Part shown: positions 6,233 through 9,139 of the stretch, in pieces | Layout: each line of letters starts with the position of its first letter | How positions within the stretch are numbered: position 1 is the stretch's first letter | From: an uncultured Oscillospiraceae bacterium | GTDB lineage: Bacteria > Bacillota > Clostridia > Oscillospirales > Oscillospiraceae | Direction: 5' to 3' | NCBI GenBank assembly: GCA_947624465.1 | Contig: CANQKJ010000076.1 | Location: 1 to 9,139, forward strand | DNA length: 9,139 nucleotides | Program-made: the position numbers and the translations under genes | The notes under the pieces: generated by a model | The model's database searches: none | Seen by the model: the letters and a program-made list of their open reading frames with translations, nothing else | What the model was told of the DNA's origin: nothing

Positions 6233-7072
6233 TTGAAACTGTGGATGGCGCTGGTATTGGGCCTGGTGCAGGGGGTCGCGGAGTTTCTGCCCATCTCCAG
6301 TTCGGGGCATCTGGCCCTGCTGGAGCACTTCTTCCAGATGGAGGAGCCGGACAATCTGTTCAACATCCTGCTGCACTTCGCCACCCTCATCGCCGTGTGC
6401 GTGGTTTACCGGAAGGACATCGCCGACATGATCGTGGAGTTCTTCCGGGGCATCGGCGCGCTGGTCTCGGGCTCCGGCTCCCGGGAGGATAAGCCCCCGG
6501 AGGCCCGGAGGCTGGTGCTGCTGCTGGTGCTGGGCACCCTGCCCCTGTTCTTGGTGCTGCCCTTCCAGGACTTTGTGGAGGGCCTGGGGGCCAACCCGGT
6601 GTTCATCTGCTTCGCCCTGATGGCCACCGGCCTGATCCTCTATACCGCCGACAAGCGGGGGGGCGGGACCAAGACCGCCCGCTCCGCCACCGTGCGGGAC
6701 GTGCTGCTCATCGGCCTGGCCCAGGGCCTGGCCACCATCCCCGGCCTGTCCCGGTCCGGCTGCACCATCTCCGCCGGCATGGCGGTGGGGCTGGACCGGA
6801 AGTTCGCCGTGCGGTACTCCTTCCTGCTGTCCCTGCCCGCGGTGTTGGGCGCCACCCTGCTGGAGGTGGTCAAGACCGTCCGGGACGCCCAGGCGCTGGA
6901 CCTGTCCGTCATCCCCGCGTACATCGCCGGGATGGTGGTGGCCGGCGTGGTGGGGTACTTCTCCATCCAGCTTGTGAAGCTGCTGGCCGACAAGGGCAGG
7001 TTCGGCGGCTTCGCGTACTACTGCTGGGCGGTGGCGCTCATCGCCCTGATTGCCAGTTTTATCGTCAAATAA
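6233..7072 (+). CDS. uppP: Undecaprenyl-diphosphatase UppP (BacA)
   Basis: A polytopic membrane enzyme of the BacA family, 279 residues from the proposed start. It dephosphorylates undecaprenyl pyrophosphate to recycle the lipid carrier for peptidoglycan and wall polymers; extra activity gives bacitracin tolerance. Both family signatures are present: QGVAEFLPISSSGHL near the N-terminus (the Q/E-xxx-E motif and serine-rich loop) and IPGLSRSGCT in the second half (PGxSRS). Hydrophobic segments alternate along the whole length and the protein ends SFIVK. I choose TTG 6233 (MKLWMALVLGLVQG) because the Shine-Dalgarno spacing is right and family proteins begin close to this motif. ATG 6227 adds two residues and GTG 6203 adds ten. 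The gene is divergent from the repressor/M56 operon and is followed after 36 bases by an ftsK-like gene with no terminator visible between, so the two are probably co-transcribed. Confidence 0.96.
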   Translation: MKLWMALVLGLVQGVAEFLPISSSGHLALLEHFFQMEEPDNLFNILLHFATLIAVCVVYRKDIADMIVEFFRGIGALVSGSGSREDKPPEARRLVLLLVLGTLPLFLVLPFQDFVEGLGANPVFICFALMATGLILYTADKRGGGTKTARSATVRDVLLIGLAQGLATIPGLSRSGCTISAGMAVGLDRKFAVRYSFLLSLPAVLGATLLEVVKTVRDAQALDLSVIPAYIAGMVVAGVVGYFSIQLVKLLADKGRFGGFAYYCWAVALIALIASFIVK

Positions 7073-7108
7073 CTTCCTTTACAAGCGAGAACATAAGGAG
7101 GCGCCTTC

Positions 7109-9139
7109 ATGGCCTCGACGCAGAAAAAGACCGCATCCAACAGCGGCAAACGGACCGCTTCGTCCTCCTCCCGGCCGAAGCAGTCCGCCCAAGGCCGCTC
7201 CACATCCAAACGCAGGAGCGCCCCGCCCCCCAAAAAGCCCCTCCGCCGGGAGATCGGGGCGGTGGTGTTCCTGCTGCTGGCCCTGTTCGCCGCCATCGGC
7301 TACTTCAAGACGGATGACGGGGCCTTTATCGCCCTGTTCTGCAATCTGCTGAAGGGCCTTTGCGGGTACGGCTTCTACATCGCGCCCCCCATGCTGCTGG
7401 CCTGCGCCCTGATCCTGCTGTTCCACCGGGGACGGCCCGTGCGGCTGCGGCTCGCCGGGTCGCTCCTGCTGCCCCTGCTGCTGGGGAGTCTGCTCCACCT
7501 GATCCTGTGCGAGACCGCCTATGAGTGGGGCTGGCCAATGTTCAACCTTCTGTGGAAGGATGGTCTGGCCATGGCCTCCGGCGGAGCGCTGGGCGGGGTC
7601 GCGGCCCTGGCCTTCCGGTTCGCCTTCGGCGGGGTGGGGGCCATGCTGGTGGTGATTTTGCTCATCATCGCGGCGGCGCTGTGCGCCCTGCGCCTCACCC
7701 CCATGGACATCGTCAATTACATCAAGGAGCAGCGGGACAGCCGCCCCGAGTACGACCCCGACGACTATCCGGAGCCCGTCCGCCAGGCCAAGCCCGGGCG
7801 GCCCGCCCGCCAGGAGCGGAAGCCGGTCATCGACATCCCGGTGGACGACGCCCCCGTGCTGGCCAAGCAGCCCACCACCCCCGTGACCACCGTCCGGCGG
7901 AAAAACCTGTTCGACAAGGTGCCGGGGGTGGAGCCTCCCGACCAGCTCCTCACCGGCCAGAAGGCCCAAAGGCCGGCGGAGGAGCCGCCGGAGTACGAGG
8001 ATGTGCCCGACCTGGCCCCCGCCGCGGAGGCCGTCCGGCCCGCCCGGCAGGCCGCCAGACCTGCGCCCGCGCCGGAGCCCGACCCGGTGCCGCCCCCGGT
8101 GATCCGGGAGCCCGCCGTGGTCAGGGAGCAGGAGCCTCCCCAGGTCACCAAAGACGAGGCCAAAGCGGCCCAGGAGCAGGTGGCAAAGGAGATCGAGGAG
8201 GGCCTGGAACAGGACGTCCCCTACCGCTATCCGCCCATCTCCCTGCTGAACGAGGGCAGGGGGCCCTCCGCCGCCGCGTCGGGAGAGCTCCAGGCCAACC
8301 AGCAGCGGCTGGAGGACGCGCTGCGCTCCTTCGGAGTGGACGCCCACATCGTCAACGTGACCCGCGGCCCCGCCATCACCCGGTACGAGCTGGAGCTGGA
8401 GCAGGGGGTCAAGCTGAACAAGATCACCAACCTGTCCGACGACATCGCCCTGGCCCTGGGGGCCAAGTCGGTGCGGGTGGCCCCCATCCCCGGCAAGATC
8501 TCCACCGTGGGCATCGAGGTCCCCAACCGCTCCGTGAGCCCGGTGGCCATCCGGGAGGTGCTGTCCTCCGCCGCGTTCACCGCCAGCAAGTCCAAGGTGT
8601 CCTTCGCCGTGGGCAAGGATATCGCCGGAAACTGCATCGTGGGGGACATCGCGAAAATGCCCCATATGCTCATCGCCGGCACCACCGGCTCGGGCAAGTC
8701 CGTCTGCACCAACTCCCTCATCGTCTCCCTGCTGTACAAGGCCACCCCCGAAGAGGTCCGCCTCATCATGGTGGACCCCAAGATGGTGGAGCTGGCTCCC
8801 TATAACGGCATCCCCCATCTGCTGATCCCGGTGGTCACCGACCCGAAAAAGGCCGCCGGCGCCCTCCAGTGGGCGGTGAACGAGATGATGAAGCGCTACC
8901 GTATGTTCTCCGAGGCGGGGGCCAAGGACCTGGTCTCCTACAACAACCACGCCCGGAAGGACGGCAGGGAGCCCCTGCCCCAGATCGTGGTGGTCATCGA
9001 CGAGCTGGCCGACCTGATGGTGGTGGCCGCCAAAGAGGTGGAGGAGTCCATCTGCCGGGTGGCCCAGATGGGCCGCGCCAGCGGGATGCACCTGGTCATC
9101 GCCACCCAGCGGCCCTCCGCCGACGTGATCACCGGCCTG
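7109..9139 (+). CDS. ftsK: FtsK/SpoIIIE-family DNA translocase (3' end missing)
   Basis: The first 677 residues of a septal DNA pump; the frame is open to the right edge. The family moves chromosomal DNA through the division or sporulation septum. A basic Ser/Lys/Arg-rich tail (1-47) precedes four hydrophobic regions (about 48-65, 83-104, 111-133, 157-193), then a Pro/Glu/Arg-rich linker (about 206-374). The alpha/beta motor begins with PPISLLNEG (375) and includes [11 protein letters not shown]. Walker A is GTTGSGKS at 524-531 (K530), followed by [18 protein letters not shown]. Walker B is [11 protein letters not shown] with D631-E632, then [19 protein letters not shown]. The missing part should hold the end of the motor and, if present, the gamma winged-helix domain that reads DNA polarity. 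The ATG at 7109 has AAGGAGG at 7095-7101. FtsK and SpoIIIE cannot be told apart from this sequence alone. Confidence 0.96.
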   Translation, partial: MASTQKKTASNSGKRTASSSSRPKQSAQGRSTSKRRSAPPPKKPLRREIGAVVFLLLALFAAIGYFKTDDGAFIALFCNLLKGLCGYGFYIAPPMLLACALILLFHRGRPVRLRLAGSLLLPLLLGSLLHLILCETAYEWGWPMFNLLWKDGLAMASGGALGGVAALAFRFAFGGVGAMLVVILLIIAAALCALRLTPMDIVNYIKEQRDSRPEYDPDDYPEPVRQAKPGRPARQERKPVIDIPVDDAPVLAKQPTTPVTTVRRKNLFDKVPGVEPPDQLLTGQKAQRPAEEPPEYEDVPDLAPAAEAVRPARQAARPAPAPEPDPVPPPVIREPAVVREQEPPQVTKDEAKAAQEQVAKEIEEGLEQDVPYRYPPISLLNEGRGPSAAASGELQANQQRLEDALRSFGVDAHIVNVTRGPAITRYELELEQGVKLNKITNLSDDIALALGAKSVRVAPIPGKISTVGIEVPNRSVSPVAIREVLSSAAFTASKSKVSFAVGKDIAGNCIVGDIAKMPHMLIAGTTGSGKSVCTNSLIVSLLYKATPEEVRLIMVDPKMVELAPYNGIPHLLIPVVTDPKKAAGALQWAVNEMMKRYRMFSEAGAKDLVSYNNHARKDGREPLPQIVVVIDELADLMVVAAKEVEESICRVAQMGRASGMHLVIATQRPSADVITGL

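Noticed and set aside
7525..8805. A 426-residue plus-strand frame inside the ftsK-like gene
   Set aside because: It is an out-of-frame Gly/Arg/Pro-rich shadow. The real frame starts at 7109 and stays open to the window end.
7079..9091. A 670-residue open frame on the minus strand
   Set aside because: It lies antisense to the ftsK-like gene, whose Walker A and B motifs and Shine-Dalgarno identify the true strand. The translated product is low-complexity Gly/His/Gln.

Overview
The window is GC-rich coding DNA with strong AAGGAGG-type ribosome binding sites. Its gene set is typical of Gram-positive bacteria: a long-form HPF, a BlaI/M56 repressor-protease pair and an FtsK/SpoIIIE translocase. 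Together these suggest a high-GC member of the Clostridia, such as the Flavonifractor/Lawsonibacter/Oscillibacter type of Oscillospiraceae. The organism call is inference from gene content and composition; there is no rRNA or other marker to confirm it.

Layout. Bases 1-1989 (minus strand) hold sbcD followed by the 5' part of sbcC, a DNA end-processing nuclease operon joined by a 4-base ATGA overlap; sbcC runs off the left edge. A 190-base divergent region (1990-2179) carries an sbcD promoter on the minus strand and an hpf promoter on the plus strand. hpf (2180-2713, plus) encodes a ribosome hibernation factor. It converges on the next operon at a strong bidirectional terminator (2734-2765).

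Bases 2781-6000 (minus) are a two-gene signalling operon. A BlaI/MecI-type repressor is followed, with an 8-base overlap, by a 950-residue M56 (BlaR1-type) membrane zinc protease. Its roughly 610-residue outer domain lacks the SxxK serine motif of penicillin-binding sensors, so the signal is probably not a beta-lactam bound in the BlaR1 manner. The blaI promoter is a near-ideal -35/-10 pair overlapped by a perfect dyad, which explains likely autorepression.

Divergent from this operon are uppP (undecaprenyl-diphosphatase, 6233-7072, plus) and, 36 bases later, an ftsK/spoIIIE gene (from 7109) that runs off the right edge. uppP probably starts at TTG. The neighbourhood of an envelope-sensing repressor/protease pair and the lipid-carrier recycling enzyme suggests a cell-envelope theme, but no BlaI-like operator is visible at the uppP promoter itself.

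No tRNA, rRNA, insertion sequence, CRISPR array or gene-free stretch above 300 bases was seen. The most interesting object is the M56 protein with its unassigned three-part ectodomain.
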